Shown here: one piece after another, positions 1-13,900 of the stretch
Layout of the letters: each line of letters starts with the position of its first letter
Position numbering within the stretch: position 1 is the first letter of the stretch
DNA from: Fratercula arctica
Taxonomy: Eukaryota; Chordata; Aves; Charadriiformes; Alcidae
Assembly: GCA_947846985.1 (NCBI GenBank)
Contig: CANTUZ010000004.1
Location: forward strand, 50,631,672 to 50,695,671
Direction of reading: 5' to 3'
Length of the DNA: 64,000 nucleotides
Program-made: the position numbers and the translations under genes
The notes under the pieces: generated by a model
The model's input: the letters and a program-made list of their open reading frames with translations, nothing else
What the model was told of the DNA's origin: nothing
Database searches by the model: none

Positions 1-261
1 AAAATTTATAATAATGGATGTCAAAGCCTACATGCCCTCATAGGGTCCCTCTTTCAAGTTAATTCTTGGCTTAGGTCAAATATATCAGTCCGTGTAAGAC
101 TCCAGAAGACACACCAGTAGTTTAATACATCAGATACCAGCTTTGTCACTATAGAAAGGAGTGACGTGGAACATGTAACAGTGAGTGCAAACACGGACAG
201 GCTTCATCTGACCATAACGAGGTAATGGAGCAGAGTGAGAGGAACAGCGGGAACAGAAGAT
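1..261 (-). CDS. ZFYVE28: ZFYVE28 terminal exon: end of FYVE finger, stop codon, start of 3'UTR
   Basis: The acceptor is TTTTTCAG, ending at base 262. Coding is 261-130: [31 protein letters not shown] and [12 protein letters not shown], then TGA at 132-130. It supplies the remaining zinc cysteines (FCSRC and VCTHC) and the RVC signature of FYVE domains. Bases 129-1 are 3'UTR. No AATAAA or ATTAAA on the minus strand was seen in them, so the poly(A) site lies left of the window. Confidence 0.97.
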
Positions 262-3200
262 CTGAAAAACAAGAGGGAGATTTCACTTTAGTTCCTTTGA
301 AGAACTGGATGGGACAAAATTGATTTCAAGAGAGGGGAGAGAAGATTGTACGCGCTGGGCTTTTGTGTTTCCACACCACCACCCTCCTCAGCACAGCAAG
401 TGAAAGCCCTCTGCAGGCAATTCACAGCTCAATGACCAATTAATCTGACTGTGCTCAGCCTCTCCAACACAGTGGCCCAAGCACCGACATTAGCCAAGGC
501 AGGCTTCTATCTCTGCAGGTCACAGAGAAGGCAGCTTCATCAGAGATGAAAAGAAGCATCTCTCTCTTTTTAAAGAAAGACTAGAGGAATATTTGTGGAT
601 ATCTCCAAAGTTCCTACTCCTGCAAGTCTACTATAAAGTTAACACCACCAGCTTCTCTCCCCTCTTCCTTTTTTAACTTGCACACCAGCAAGCAAGCGCA
701 ATAGGATCGCAGATTTCTGGCTTTCTGAGGCACATGACTGCTTTATTCTCCCTCGCTCTGTCTTCCTCCCCCATAATCTTGCAAAGCAGCAGCCTTACAC
801 ACTGCAGTCCTCCTGCAAAGGTTTAGAAGAAAAGCAAAGGGACACACCATCCCTGCAGCTGAGCGGTGCATCATCCCTCACAGTGCGGGCTGCTGCAGCT
901 TGTTAAATTCAGAGCAGCAGTCCAGACTGACTCTGGATTTGGGGTGTTTGTTTCAGTACCTCAACAGGGGGTTCTGCTTTTTAGATGACAAATCCTTATT
1001 GCTGTATAACAATCAAAACCTTCCTCCCCACTTTCTAAACTTAAGCTGAGCAGTTGACAGCCAAGATGTACAAGAACTCTTGTGATTTGAAAACCCTGTC
1101 CAAGTGCACACATTTTGCTGCGCAGCTGCGTTTCTGTGGTATACATACATTTGCTGTTCTCTTTGGCGGGTATTCTCACATGTTTAACTGAGTCATTACC
1201 TTGCCACAGCTCCGACAGTGGTGTTTCCTGCGAATGACTGTGAAAGGAGCCTTGCACGCAGTGCAGTAGCTGCAGACTTCATCTGGAACCCAGTCAGGAG
1301 GATCTGTCAGAAACACAGCAACAAAAGGGAACATAAATCAAAAGGGAATAAAAACAAACATGCAATTACCAGATCCTTGAGGGAGTAGGGAGAATAAAAT
1401 ATAACAGCAGCCGCTTTCATCTGAATTTCTCAAGGTGCTTTGCAAACAGGCAGCTAGGTGAGTTCAGGGTGCCCAAGAGGGCTCGACTCCCCCTTTCTCT
1501 GCCAGGCACCCACCTTTGGGCAGAGCGCAGCAGGCACCAAAAGCAGGCACACAGCAGCTCTGGACTCAAAATGAAATATATTCTATTCAAGTGAAAGTGG
1601 CAGGGAAAAGGGCATAAGCGAAATAAAGCATGAAGACAGGAGACTATTAAAGCACAGCTGGAACTCAGGTGTTTTTGCCAATGCAACCAGCCATCAGAAC
1701 AAGCTTAGAGCTGAGATCATTCCCAGCCTCTTCAGCCCTCCCTACAGAAAGGCTGACTGCTTTTCCGCAATGAGGCAAACAACTCCACAGATAATAAACT
1801 TGGAGCCTGATTACTGTCTGCTAAGCTATTAGGACTCTTACTGGAAGTCACCAGTAACTACAACAAAACCACAAAATCAAGTGTATGAGACTTAGCAGAG
1901 AAAGAATTCAAGCATTAGCCCTAACAGCATGTTTCAGTTGTTCATTTCTCCTGTGAGCTCTCTAACTTCTCATAAAAGCTAATCAGGGAAATGATTTGGT
2001 TTTGGCAAAGCAGAAGGTATTACGCTCACTTCTGTTGAGGTGCTCCAGCTAGCAACAGGCTGACATGACCCTCAGAAAGTCTAAAATTATGAGTGTAGAA
2101 AAGATGTAGCCAGTTGCTCAATTAAGTTGTCAAAAAATCTAACGAAGGGCAAAACAAGTTCTAGCCAGAAGGAATCAATGGACACAGTGAACATGAACTG
2201 CTGGATGTGTTTACCCAAGTTCCCTGTATGCAGCTTCTCTCCGAGTATTATTTACAGTATGCAACCCATGCAGTTGCTGATTTATAAACCTGACAAGCAA
2301 GATCCCTGCCTCAAGGAGCATATTAACTGCACCATATATTTTGTTGTTAGATAATGCAGAGGTCAAGAGGGCTACAGCTACAGGCAGAAAGATAATTAAA
2401 TGAAAAATCCACTGTATTCTTCAAACATAAGCATGACCAATTTTCATCTGTTTGTCATATTGGAACATTTGTCAAATTAAAAGTAAAAAGCATATAACGT
2501 TCAATGCAGAAAATGTTAAAAATGCAGATTAATAAAAACAAAGAGAACCTGAAATCTTGACTAAGCTTTTATGGGCTCCTCTAAACTATTTTGGAAGTTA
2601 AACTAGTTTAAGGAAGCAATCTTTCATTTAATGAATATTCTGGTCCGATAAAGGTCACAACTATAGGGACCGCAACTGAAACTGAAGTCTGTGTGCAGGT
2701 AAGTGACCGATGTGGTAAAAAAGAAGAGACTGCACACAGCAGCATTCACCGGAACAGTTCACCGGAAAATATTCTGTGGGGACACATGACTACAAAATTC
2801 TACTTCAAAATATGGCAACAGGGAGATGCAGGACTGCCAGCTTAAGCCAAAGCATTAATAGCAATGAAACCAAGGGATTTTCTTTTCCCATTCTGTTCCA
2901 TCTCTGCAACCTTCCTAGCTACTACATGTAACTTACTCAGTGAAACTTACTCCTAATGTGGCATTCATTTTGAGAACTTGGCAGCACTTTCACAGGAGAG
3001 CGGTCCCTTGGGTTATCATATATATTCCAAACAACATAACCGAGCCAATAATGATATTCCTGTTTTAAACTTGCCATTAGACTACATAGACTACATATTA
3101 TGTTTTCAGGGATTTAACCTTCCCATTGATTCTCACTAATTTTAAAGACAGCACAATTTAGGAAGTTATTCAAGCTCTGTGCCACCAGGTCTCCCTCCCA

Positions 3201-6200
3201 AATCAACACAGAGCTGGTGGAAGCAGGTTTGATAAAATGCCTACTTCATTATCGATGCTTTGTCAACCGCACTATAATGTGGGCTACCATGTTCAGCTAG
3301 TTACTAATTTTAATATTCACAAAAAAGCCACAAAACACAGACCCCTTTTTGTACAAATTGCAGCATGCTAATATGAACTATAACTTATGCAGCAGCTAGT
3401 ACCATAATCACTCCTTCCTTTAGATCGTGGTTAGTCCAGACTCATTGTAAGCTAATGCAACCCCACCACATAGACTCTGGAGCTCATCAGCAAAAAGCAG
3501 CCTCCTTATCAGCTGTTTACCAGTTGGGTTTTGGTTTGTTTGGTTTTTTCTGTTGTTGCCCTTGAAATGCAATGTTGAAAAAGTTTTTTTAATTGACCTT
3601 GTATGGATTTAATTGTCTCCAGTGCTAAATAAAAAGAAAAATTGCAAAAACACCCCCATGAGAAACAGCAAATTAATTTTGATAAATAACGACCTTCTAA
3701 ACTTACAATAGTCACATAATCCATAGCTCATGGTTAGAGAATTACTTGGCTGCCAGATGAATTAATCTGAAAACTTTGTTTTTATAATTGCCTGAAAAAA
3801 TAAATCACATCTTAGTGGTTCACAATGTACAAAAACAGTACTACAGAATGTTCTCCTCCATTAGAGGGACTCTCTTTACCTCCATGTTGGTGTCATATCA
3901 GCTGATGCACTAAATTAGCACATCGGTAGAGTGAGCTAAAGGGCACATTTCCCCCCAGAGTGTGACTCAACAACAGTAAGGCTCTTGGAGAGGGCTACGG
4001 GGCCAGCCCTGTGGGTGGCCCAGTGCTTCTGGGTCACAGTGCCCTCCTAACCTCCCAACTGCTCCCACCGATCTCAGCCGCACTGCAGCACACCCCCAAA
4101 TAGTAACACTCAGTTATGCCACATTCAAAATGCCGTATAAACATTAATTGCTTTAGTCATCCTCACCCAGCTACAGTCAGTAAGCCTGTATGGGGAGAAA
4201 TGTCTTGCCCAAAGTCATGCGGTGGTGCAGTCCTGAAATAACATTCGCAATAAGAAACTTTGGGCCATTAGCCCTATACCTTTGCTTCCAGTTGTGACTG
4301 AAAAATTCCCTACAGAGAGGCTTCATTTTGAAAGTAGGCACTTGCTGAGAAATTAAACGCAATCCTGGATTGGAGCTGAGTGCTCATGCTGTCAGGAAGG
4401 ATGAAGCCCTGAATGACTCGGTCTCTCCGAGCCCATGCAAGCCCCAACGGCAACGGGATCCCACCCCTAGGTTCCCTTCACATGCCTCATCTCACTCAAC
4501 CTTGGGAGCAGCCTGACTTACATATATGAAGGATTGAGTCATCAGGCTTTTTATAGAACAGGTTTTTGAAATACTCTCTGAAGGGCAGTCTCATGAGGGG
4601 ATAAAGCTTCAATATGAGGAATAGAGTGAGTTACACAAATTAAACCCCCAGCATTAGCCTGGAGATGCGCTGGAAGCAGGGCAGCCGCACCGCACCCCTA
4701 GGCTTTTTATGTTATAGTCTTTCTCCAGGCTACGCTGCTCCATTAGCTCTGCACGCAGCAGCAAATGGAAACATCCAGCCTCTAAAGCCTGTGCTTTAGG
4801 GATTTGTACAAGGAAAGGAGGGAAAACCTTGTTCATGGGCTAATTGGTCCGCTGCTTTATCATGCAATGAGAGTTAAGAGAAGTCTGTTGGGAAACGGAT
4901 GAAGACCACAGCACAAACATCAAAGAGGAGGAGAGAGGGAGGGAAGGGATTAACAAGACAGAAAGACTACAGAAATAAATTTTAGAAGAAAACATTAAAA
5001 GCATGTACAGAAAAAAAGGCAGAGAAAGGAAGAGAAACAACTCTTTCAATGAGTAAGAAACAAGTTTAGAAAAAGGAAAAGGCACAAGATAAAATTAAAT
5101 ACTGTGAAGACTGAAAGAGACATTTAAAAAGGAGAAATAGTATTTCCAACTCTAAAATATTCAAAAATCTTGCACTACAATCTCCCATAAATAATGAAGT
5201 TTTAGTCTTTTTATTAGTTTTATGGTGTAGCTCTTAGAATTCACCTTTACATGTCTCTGCAACTTCATTAGCTAAAAAAGTTTTCTGTTTTATAAAAGTT
5301 AACAACCTCACATAAGTCCAAGATGCTGGAGCTTTTAGAAAACCACAGTTATCATAAAAATCATAGACACAGTAAACACTGTCAAAAAGCACATGCGAAT
5401 TCATTTTGCCTAAGTATGTGCAATAGATCTACTGTAGTCCCATCTAATTTCACAAAAACAAGGAGAACGCTTCTGTGTCCAGAACACAAGGAGAAGAGAC
5501 CCTGGACCCAGATCCATCAACAGTGTTGATTCAAACAACATTAGACCAGAAAGTTCATTCAATGTTGCTGAGACATGAGAGACTGGGGGAGGGAAATAAT
5601 CCCAAAAGTTGCTGGAGCTTGCAGAAGGCCTAATTAAGCAAATCTATACTCTGGTAGAAAACAAATCTGAAAATATGCACACCACGATTCCCTGTTGAAC
5701 AGCAGCTACTAAACCTTAAGCTTGTGGTGGTGTTTGCATTATGGACAGATAATTCAGAGAGAAGACATCTTTTGTTTTTAATCAAATATTCCTAATGCAG
5801 AACTCAAAGTTCCTCCTGCACCGATATGTATTAGATTTTAGGGCACATCATGCATAACCCTGATTATACTTTTACCAAAGTAACCTTAAGAGGGGTGTTC
5901 CTACAGCAGCCTGTGGAACTTACATTGCTGCAGCCATCGAAGTGCATTACCCTCAAAGCTGCAAAAAAGGTCAGATGGGCTTGCTGTAGCTCTTCTGATG
6001 AAAGCAGGAAATTGTAAATCCTCAGTTTTAAGTATCGAAAGTAGAGAACTAAGGTGACATTACTTTACCCCTCACTTCACCTACCACAGTAAGATGAACC
6101 TATTTGCTCCTTATGACACAATTTTCCGCATGTCATTCTGGGGCATCTCTGACTTTTATATAAGATTCCTAGGAGGCAGTTGTACCAAAGTAGTCTTTAC

Positions 6201-7914
6201 CCTTGCTCAGTAGATTTAGTGTTGATTACAGCTGCCTTGAAATTTTTCGAGAAAAATAAATTTTCTGCTTCAACAATACTATTTGATGAAAATTTCAAAG
6301 GTGAGGGAGAAAACAGAGGTATAGACGTAGTAGCTTCAAGGACAGCTCTTGTCAAACAGCTCTCTTAGAATGGAGTTTCTGTGCAAATTTAGAAAGCTTT
6401 CACAAAAGCATGGAGATTTTCAGACTTGGGCTCAAGCCCCTGCTCTGCCTGATTCAACATGACCTTGAATGATGACATCCTGTGTCTGTTCTGTACAGGT
6501 ACACGATCAGCAACTCATTCTTTGGGCAAAATAATTATTTACATAAAATGGAACAAGTCTGATAGAAAACACTGACTTCCACTGGGATACAGTTCAAATC
6601 TTTAATTCAGATGCACCAGAGACTTGGATCTTCCAAAGGGTCTTTCTCTGTAAGAGCTACCAACCATTAGAAACTAGAAGCAAGCTGATAATGTAGATCT
6701 ATGTATTACATACCAGAAGAAAACTCAAAACACGTATTTTTAGGAAAAAAATTTCAAACCTAATCAAAATCTCAGTTATGTCATTGTGGAACTGAATAAG
6801 CCTGTGCTCTACAGTACTTTTGTCTTCTCCTCCTGCAATGAAGTCTCAACAAATTCCACACAGTACTGACAGAGGGATAGTCTTTGAAAAGGTAAAAGTC
6901 TCTGAGCAAGTTCTTAAAACGTAAGTCAGATCAAATTATTGCAATACAACCTAAAAACTGCACAAAACCCTGTAATTTTACATGCATGATTAAATATGCT
7001 CAGCTGATGATAAAACATTGCCTCATTATGGAAAACTTGATGCTAGATTCTTCTCTCACAGAGCGTAAGCAGAGCTGCTGAATAAGGAAAATGTAAAAAG
7101 TTATGTGGACAGAATATGTTTGGCCACTGAACTGTGCATCAATTTAACTTTTTACATTTAGAAAGCATTGCTGGTCATCGTTATAAATAATAGAGTAGCC
7201 TTAGGCGTGTAGAGGACAAAAGAAAAATCGAAGCATTCAGCTAGGGTTGACAGCTAATTCTAGACTCACGGTGATTAGATTCTGCACATACAGTAGCATG
7301 GGTGGGTTTTCTTGACCTTGTGACTTCTTACTGCAACAAGAACAAGAACTCAAGCCTAGGGACCATAAACTACTGAATTGTGCTCGTGCTGCTGGCTGGA
7401 GAGCAGTGAGGGCTTGTGACTAAACAAAAGTGGGTGGGCTGGAATATTATGAGATGGAAAAGGATCAAGGAGAAATAGCGTGCTGTTGTGCAGCAAACAG
7501 ATGCTAACGCCATTTGGCAATAACAGTTATTTGTACTGGCAGCCACAGCAAATCCATTATGGCTGGAGTTATAACTAGGTGGCAGAAAGCAAGGCAGTTC
7601 TGTATGGATGCTAGAGTAATAAGGAGTGAAAATGAATGTATGGTTACAGAGAGAGCTGAGATGATGCTCCATGAAAATATTTGCTGCAGCAACAGCTTCA
7701 TAATGCTTTCTGGTTTTCCTTGAGAAAATATTCTGATTTTTAGATGTTTCATGCTTATTCCTAGACAAGAAGTGGAACTCACTTTCTTAGCTAGCCTGTA
7801 ACTTCATGACTTTGACAATTAAAAATATTAACCTTCCCTCGATCACAACAGATGAATCTTCCTGAGTAATATATTACTCCAAAATACATGTATGGTCAAA
7901 ACTCAGATTTGCCA

Positions 7915-7967
<53 letters not shown>

Positions 7968-10900
7968 CGCGCGTTAATATAAAGCAAGCTTTGTGCTGGG
8001 GCTGGAAACAAGTGCCCAGATGCATAAATGGCAAAAAGACATCAAACTTCAGCTTCCCTGATGTTTGGGGTTTTTTTTAAAGCTATAATACATAATAAGA
8101 ATTACTTAGCTGTGTCCCAACAAGGATAAATTTATAAGAGCAATTGTCTTACATTTCCAAATGTGGAGGCTTCCTTTAATTCTTGTGCAACACATGCTGC
8201 CCACTCTCAGTCCCATGCAAACTTCTTGGTCAGCTTATTATCCAACAGCGGTTCGTCCCAAACTGGAGCTCAGGAACTTCCCAATAACCTTCTCCCCGTG
8301 CTGGCTGGTAGCTCACCAGGACGCAGGGAGAAAGGCAGTACCACAAAAGGTCCTGAGGCGCAGGCCCCTTCTGCTGTTACTGCAATTCAGAGCAAGCACC
8401 ACCGGTAGCAAAGAGTCCAACCCGTTTTTTTCTGAGCAGCTGCCACTACAATTTGCTTTGAGTTTATACACAGAACTTTGTCCCTGCTGGCCATCATCTC
8501 CATCATACAACCAGGGCATGAAATTTTACTACATTTAAAACTCATTTATGGAATATTATATAAATTAATCTTATATTCTAGGAAAATAGACATGTATTTG
8601 GTTTACATTCTCTCCCTATAAAAATACAGTGCTTTTTATACTCTATGAAGTATAAATACATATGCTTCCCCAAAAAACGTCCTAGAGCATTAGGACAGCA
8701 TATACACCATAAGCTCACCTGTACTTTCGAAAATGCTTTTGTTTTGGAATGCCAATTAATCCATAGTTTATTGTATTTCAACCTTCAGAAGGTCACAGGA
8801 TTTAACTCTTACACCCTTGCCAATGTCAGTTGGCTCATAATAAACATTCATATTCGTTTTATGACCCAGACCAGCTGGTGGGTTTTATATACAGTAAGAA
8901 TGAGAAATCTGACAAAAACAAGTGATTCATCTTCATAATCTGAGTAGAGGCTGGAACCTTCAGTAGAATCTTAAACCTATTCATTTATTTGTTCTTGCTT
9001 TTTTTTTTTTTTTTTTTTTGTATTACCATTGATTGGATGCAATTTTAAACACTCAGTACTTTTGGTAGGACAAATTTATTTGACAACTGGAAAAAGCTTT
9101 CCTGGCAGGTAGCTTGCTGGACTTTCTTAATTTGATACATGCTCATGTTCTACCACGATGGCAGAAGGGAGGAGGCTACTGATGTGCTCATTTGCTTTAA
9201 ATTGTTTTCACTTTCAGCTGAAATCATTAAGAGTGACCTGAAGTGTAGAAATGATGTACAAAAAAAGGATTATAATTAATTTTGGTGCAATGCTGTCAAC
9301 AGATTGGTGCAACGCTCTCAGACTTTGAGTTGAATCCATTTACAGTGATAACTGCAGTGTACTCTCATTGGTGGCCTGTGGCCCAGATTTGGCCTGGAGG
9401 ACAAACCCATCAGGCTTGTTGCAAGAATAGGGCACAATATTCATGCAAAGGTTGCCTTCACCACCAGACATCATCTGCACCCAAACATCACCCAGCACAA
9501 AGTCAGGGACTGTTGCTTCCACAGTGGCGAGCAAAAATGAGGTAGGTGGGGAGGTGTTACAAGGGGGAAAAGGCACATGGCTGCTGAGGTAAAAATACTG
9601 CTGTAAGTTTATGCCTCATGCTGTATGCCTTAGCGATAGTGAAAACATGTATCCCATTAGCTATCACTGCAAACCTCAGTAGAAAAAAGTCTGTACAGCA
9701 CTGCCAGCAGCGACAATTTGTGACCTGAAGGGACAGAGGCCTGGAATGTATAGGAGGAGAGGGGGCAGAATGGGTGTTTCTACAGTTCCCACAAATTCAA
9801 CAAATTGACCCACTTCAGATGCCCCTTTTTGTAGGCCCTTTTGTAGTTTGTTCTGGTTTGGAAGGTGGAGCTAATCTTCCTGCTATCTCTTTGTGGAATG
9901 TGGAGCTAATCTCCCTTCCCCCTAGCACCCTCTGTCTCTTTGTGATACAGAAAATTCCTGCCCATCAGCAAACCTGAAAGCTAAGTAACAGCCTACACTA
10001 GTTAATTTACGTAGTCAGAAGAGCTGTACTGATTTGTACAAGTAGGTATTTACAGCATAACCACTTACACACAAGCCAAGTAGACTCCCAGAGAAAGTCT
10101 GCAAGGAGATTTGATTCAGACATGCCCAAGCCTTGCCAGTGAGGAAGCAAGGCTATCAAAGGCAGAGTACCTGCAGGAGCATTGGCTAACTGGCTGTGTT
10201 TAGAGGATGCGTTAGCATGGGAAAACATTGTGCCAAGGCAGAAAAGCTCATTCTGGCATCCACATCTACTTATTCAAAAGGGACTTGGTTATCCCACAAG
10301 GCTCTGCTTTCCATCACACAGGCATACGTGAAACACCTGCTGTTTTGGAACAAAGGTGCAGGCAGGAGGCTGTTTTTGCTATAGCTATCTGCGTGTGCTA
10401 TTAATACTACAGGTTGGGTTTTACCATTCACTTCGGGCAGGGACGTAACTGATTCACACTGCCTGGGTCCTGCAGGGGCCCTTGAAACGTCAAAGATCCC
10501 CCTTACTGCACTGCTACACAGCCGTAACGCCGCCTAAACACCCAGACTGTTGTCTTCTATTTCAATAAATAACATCCCAAGCCATAGGCTGCACTTCTCC
10601 AAACATAAAACCTTCCCCCTGCCAATAGAAGATGCCATGAAAAGCTGAAGAACCTTAAAAGCTGAATAGCACGCCAGGGAAGTGAAGTGACTTTGCCGTG
10701 ACAAAATGTACATCCACTGTGAGAAAGTTATTCAGCACCCTGCAGTTCAGAATAACTTGATTTCAAGTTCTGTAAGTCAAATTCACTGACAGCATCAGGC
10801 ATCGATTCAAAACAAAAGAATATGAACTGAAATGGTAAAGAATGAATAATCTCTTCCATTCTTTTCCAATACAGCCTATACATGGTAAGGATTTTGCTTA

Positions 10901-13900
10901 AAGATTTGTTCTTTACTGTGCCTTCTGTGACATTCTGAATTACAACACAATAGAAAAATCAATTAAAATGACTACTGAATAGTTCCTTATCTGCCACCAA
11001 ATCATCTTCCTCCAGAAGAGATAATATTTCTACAGTGCATTATACGTGAATTAGCCCTGCTGTTCTAAATAAATAGATTAGAGATCCTTTAGCCTGCAGC
11101 TTCAGAAGAAGGGTGAGCAAGCAAACCACGGGTTTTACGTAAGCACAAAATAACTGACAAATATGTAGCATTACTCTAAAACCTAATCTTTAAGAAGTTT
11201 TTTCTTTCCCCCTGTGATTTATGATCTTTATTACAAATGACACGAACCAACATTTCTTTTCTGTTGCTCACCCCCCTCTGCATACAAGCAGAGACATACA
11301 CTGCCTATCACTCAGTTCTCAGTCATCCTGCATTCAAACCTCTCACTGGAAGAAAAGTGGTATATGTGGACAAATAGACAACAATGTATCAAAGTTTTAA
11401 AGCACAGGGAAATTACTGCACACTTGAATTTCTAGGAAGCTCAGACACAGTTTCACAGTTGACTGTTGTCTTCTATTTCTTGCTTGACCACAGAGACACC
11501 ACCACTCCAGTAATTGGGCTCCTGGTGTGCTGAAACCACCACTTAGCCCTGAAGATCAAAGCTGATTGCTTTCTTGTTTGCTCCATTTCATACATCTACT
11601 TTCTCTTTTCTTATTCTTTGACTGCAAGTGCTCTGATCTCTTTTAATCCATTTTTATACAATGTTTACTATACTAGGGCTATAGTCCATAACTGACTCCT
11701 AAGCACTCCCACAGCAGCTCAGATTAAAAAAAGAGAAAAACTTTTGAGCTCTCAGAATGCTTAAATCCTGACCAAACCATTGAGACTTATATATGCACTT
11801 GTCTTCACTCATAATCATGTATTCCGTGAGATTCGACTAACCTCAGACTTACCAAAACTAACTTCTTCTTTGAAGTAATATGGTGAAGAATATGAAAATA
11901 ATAACCAAAATATTTTGATCAAAGACAAAAGTGAAGAAAATACAAAAGGTACTTGTACCATGGGAAAAAGTAGTACCTCCACATATAGCAAACGATACAA
12001 AGATCTCTTTAGATTTGGCTGAGAAGACCTTACTTATGGCTTCGCATCTTACACAGCCCCCTGAAACTTGTCACATTTAATGTCACAGGTTATATTAAAG
12101 CCTTTACAGAATGTTTCTCTACTCATATGAAGGAATTCATATTGCATATGACAATTTGTAGATCAGTTTCATGAAGCTGTTCAAAAAAAATTTTAGAAAT
12201 ATGCTCAGTTTATCACCTAATTTTGTCTAAATCACTATGAAAACATTTTATAGTCACTTTCCAAAGCCAAACTTTAAAAGAGTTTTTATCTTAATGATTT
12301 TTTTTTTTTTAACATCAGTGTTGTCTCATTTTAATTTTCAGAAAAAAGAAAGTACCTTCAAAGTCACCATCTCTGGCTTTTGCTGCAAGTTCTGATGATG
12401 ATATACTTTCTTGACATAAAGCACAGTCTTCCAATGCTGCATTCCTTAAACCTGGATTAACTGTAAAATAACCCAAAAGGTACTGAAATTCATATTTTTC
12501 CAATTTGCACTTAAAATATTCACGTTAGGACTTCAGGATTAGATTACAGTAGTAACGTATGTACCTTCTTCTTGTTTATTCTTTACTCTGGCACAAACAG
12601 TGATTTAAAAGTCTCCTCTGTTCTTCTTTGGCAACAGAAATGAAAAGTGTTGTTATTACAGGACATACAGTCCTCTTACTTCTACCAGTTTAGCTGCATC
12701 CTATGTTTTATTTCCCAGTTCTTAATTTGGATCCTTTACAAAGAAGTAGATTTATAAGAGCAACCAGAGATTCTCTAGGTGAATCACACATCAAATCACA
12801 TATATCAAAGAGAAACTTCATCCCAGAAATCCCTGACTTTTATTGACTCATTTTGTTTACGCTTACTGTCATCAACACCTTTCTTTTTAAAAAAAAAATT
12901 AATAGTTCATGCATTAGAAACTATTTCAACCAAGTACTGTTGACTAATATATTTCCTAGTGATAATTCTGTACAGCTCCAGTTTCTTTATTATTTTTATT
13001 TGAATGCTCAGGAGCTCTTGAGCCTCTCTTTAGCAATTCTGTCCAACCCCATTTTTTCTTGTCTTGAGACTGTAAAAAACCCAGTCTGTTTTCACATCCT
13101 GACATCCCACCACCATAAAAATGTTGTGAAAGTTTCAACCACAAGTAATAGAGGACTGTAATGCATGTTGTGCATTATCCCACTGCAGAGTTGAGTTGGA
13201 TTAGAAGTTTTTCTGCTAAATTTAACCAACTTTTAACTTAGCATTTCATATAAAATCCTTAGTGCTTTTAAATGAAACTGGGAGAAAGGGGAAGTTAGAA
13301 TCATAGAATGGTTCAGGGTGGGAGGGATCTCAAAGATCATCTTGTTCCAACCCCCCTGACATGGGCAGGGACACCTTCCACTAGACCAGGCTGCTCAAAG
13401 GCGCATCCAGCCTGGCCATGTGGACAGGGAGGGGGAAAAAGAAAAGAAAAAAAAAGAGAGCTCTGATAACTTTCAGATGCTGATAGTTCTAATCATAACA
13501 AAGGACAAAGGTAATTGCAGTCTTGCTGGGATGACATGGTTATTTTTAGATAAGTTAGCAGACTTGCCTCTCTGAAAAAGAAATAATCAAAATGGTGACA
13601 GAAAAAAAATTCTTGCATTGGCTCATGATCTAGTTCTGGTTCTATTATCTCACTTATCTAGAATTCAAAAGTGTATATTTTTCTATTTGGAAGCCAAATT
13701 CATTATTCTGCAATTTCTACAAGACAGGCCAGATTTCAGCATCTTACTGAGCACTCTCATCTTACAGTCTGCTCTTTTTACATAGCTGTTTTAACTTCAG
13801 AATCAAAGACACACATCTTGGTAAATTAAAATGTGCCCAATGTGAAACAATACGAGGAAGGGCTGAAGCCTATGAAATCCAAGCCCTGCATACATTATGT

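Larger units (their letters stand above)
1304..12355 (-). other. ZFYVE28: ZFYVE28 intron, 11.1 kb
   Basis: GTACTT donor, CTGACAG acceptor. The only clear structures are the (GT)21(GC)7 microsatellite at 7917-7973 and a poly(T) run of 21 at 8999-9019. Open frames in it are short and show no codon pattern or family resemblance. No further exon was recognised, and none is needed since the flanking exons join in phase. Confidence 0.85.

Noticed and set aside
7370..7768. 132-codon minus-strand open frame in the 11 kb intron
   Set aside because: Overlapping open frames on both strands here have no recognisable domain; the flanking ZFYVE28 exons already join in phase.
8161..8538. 125-codon plus-strand open frame
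   Set aside because: Locally GC-richer intron sequence with frames open on both strands; no motif or similarity recognised.
9370..9450. GGCCTGTGGCCCAGATTTGG, reminiscent of an old DNA transposon end
   Set aside because: The match is short, with no inverted partner or target duplication; could be chance.
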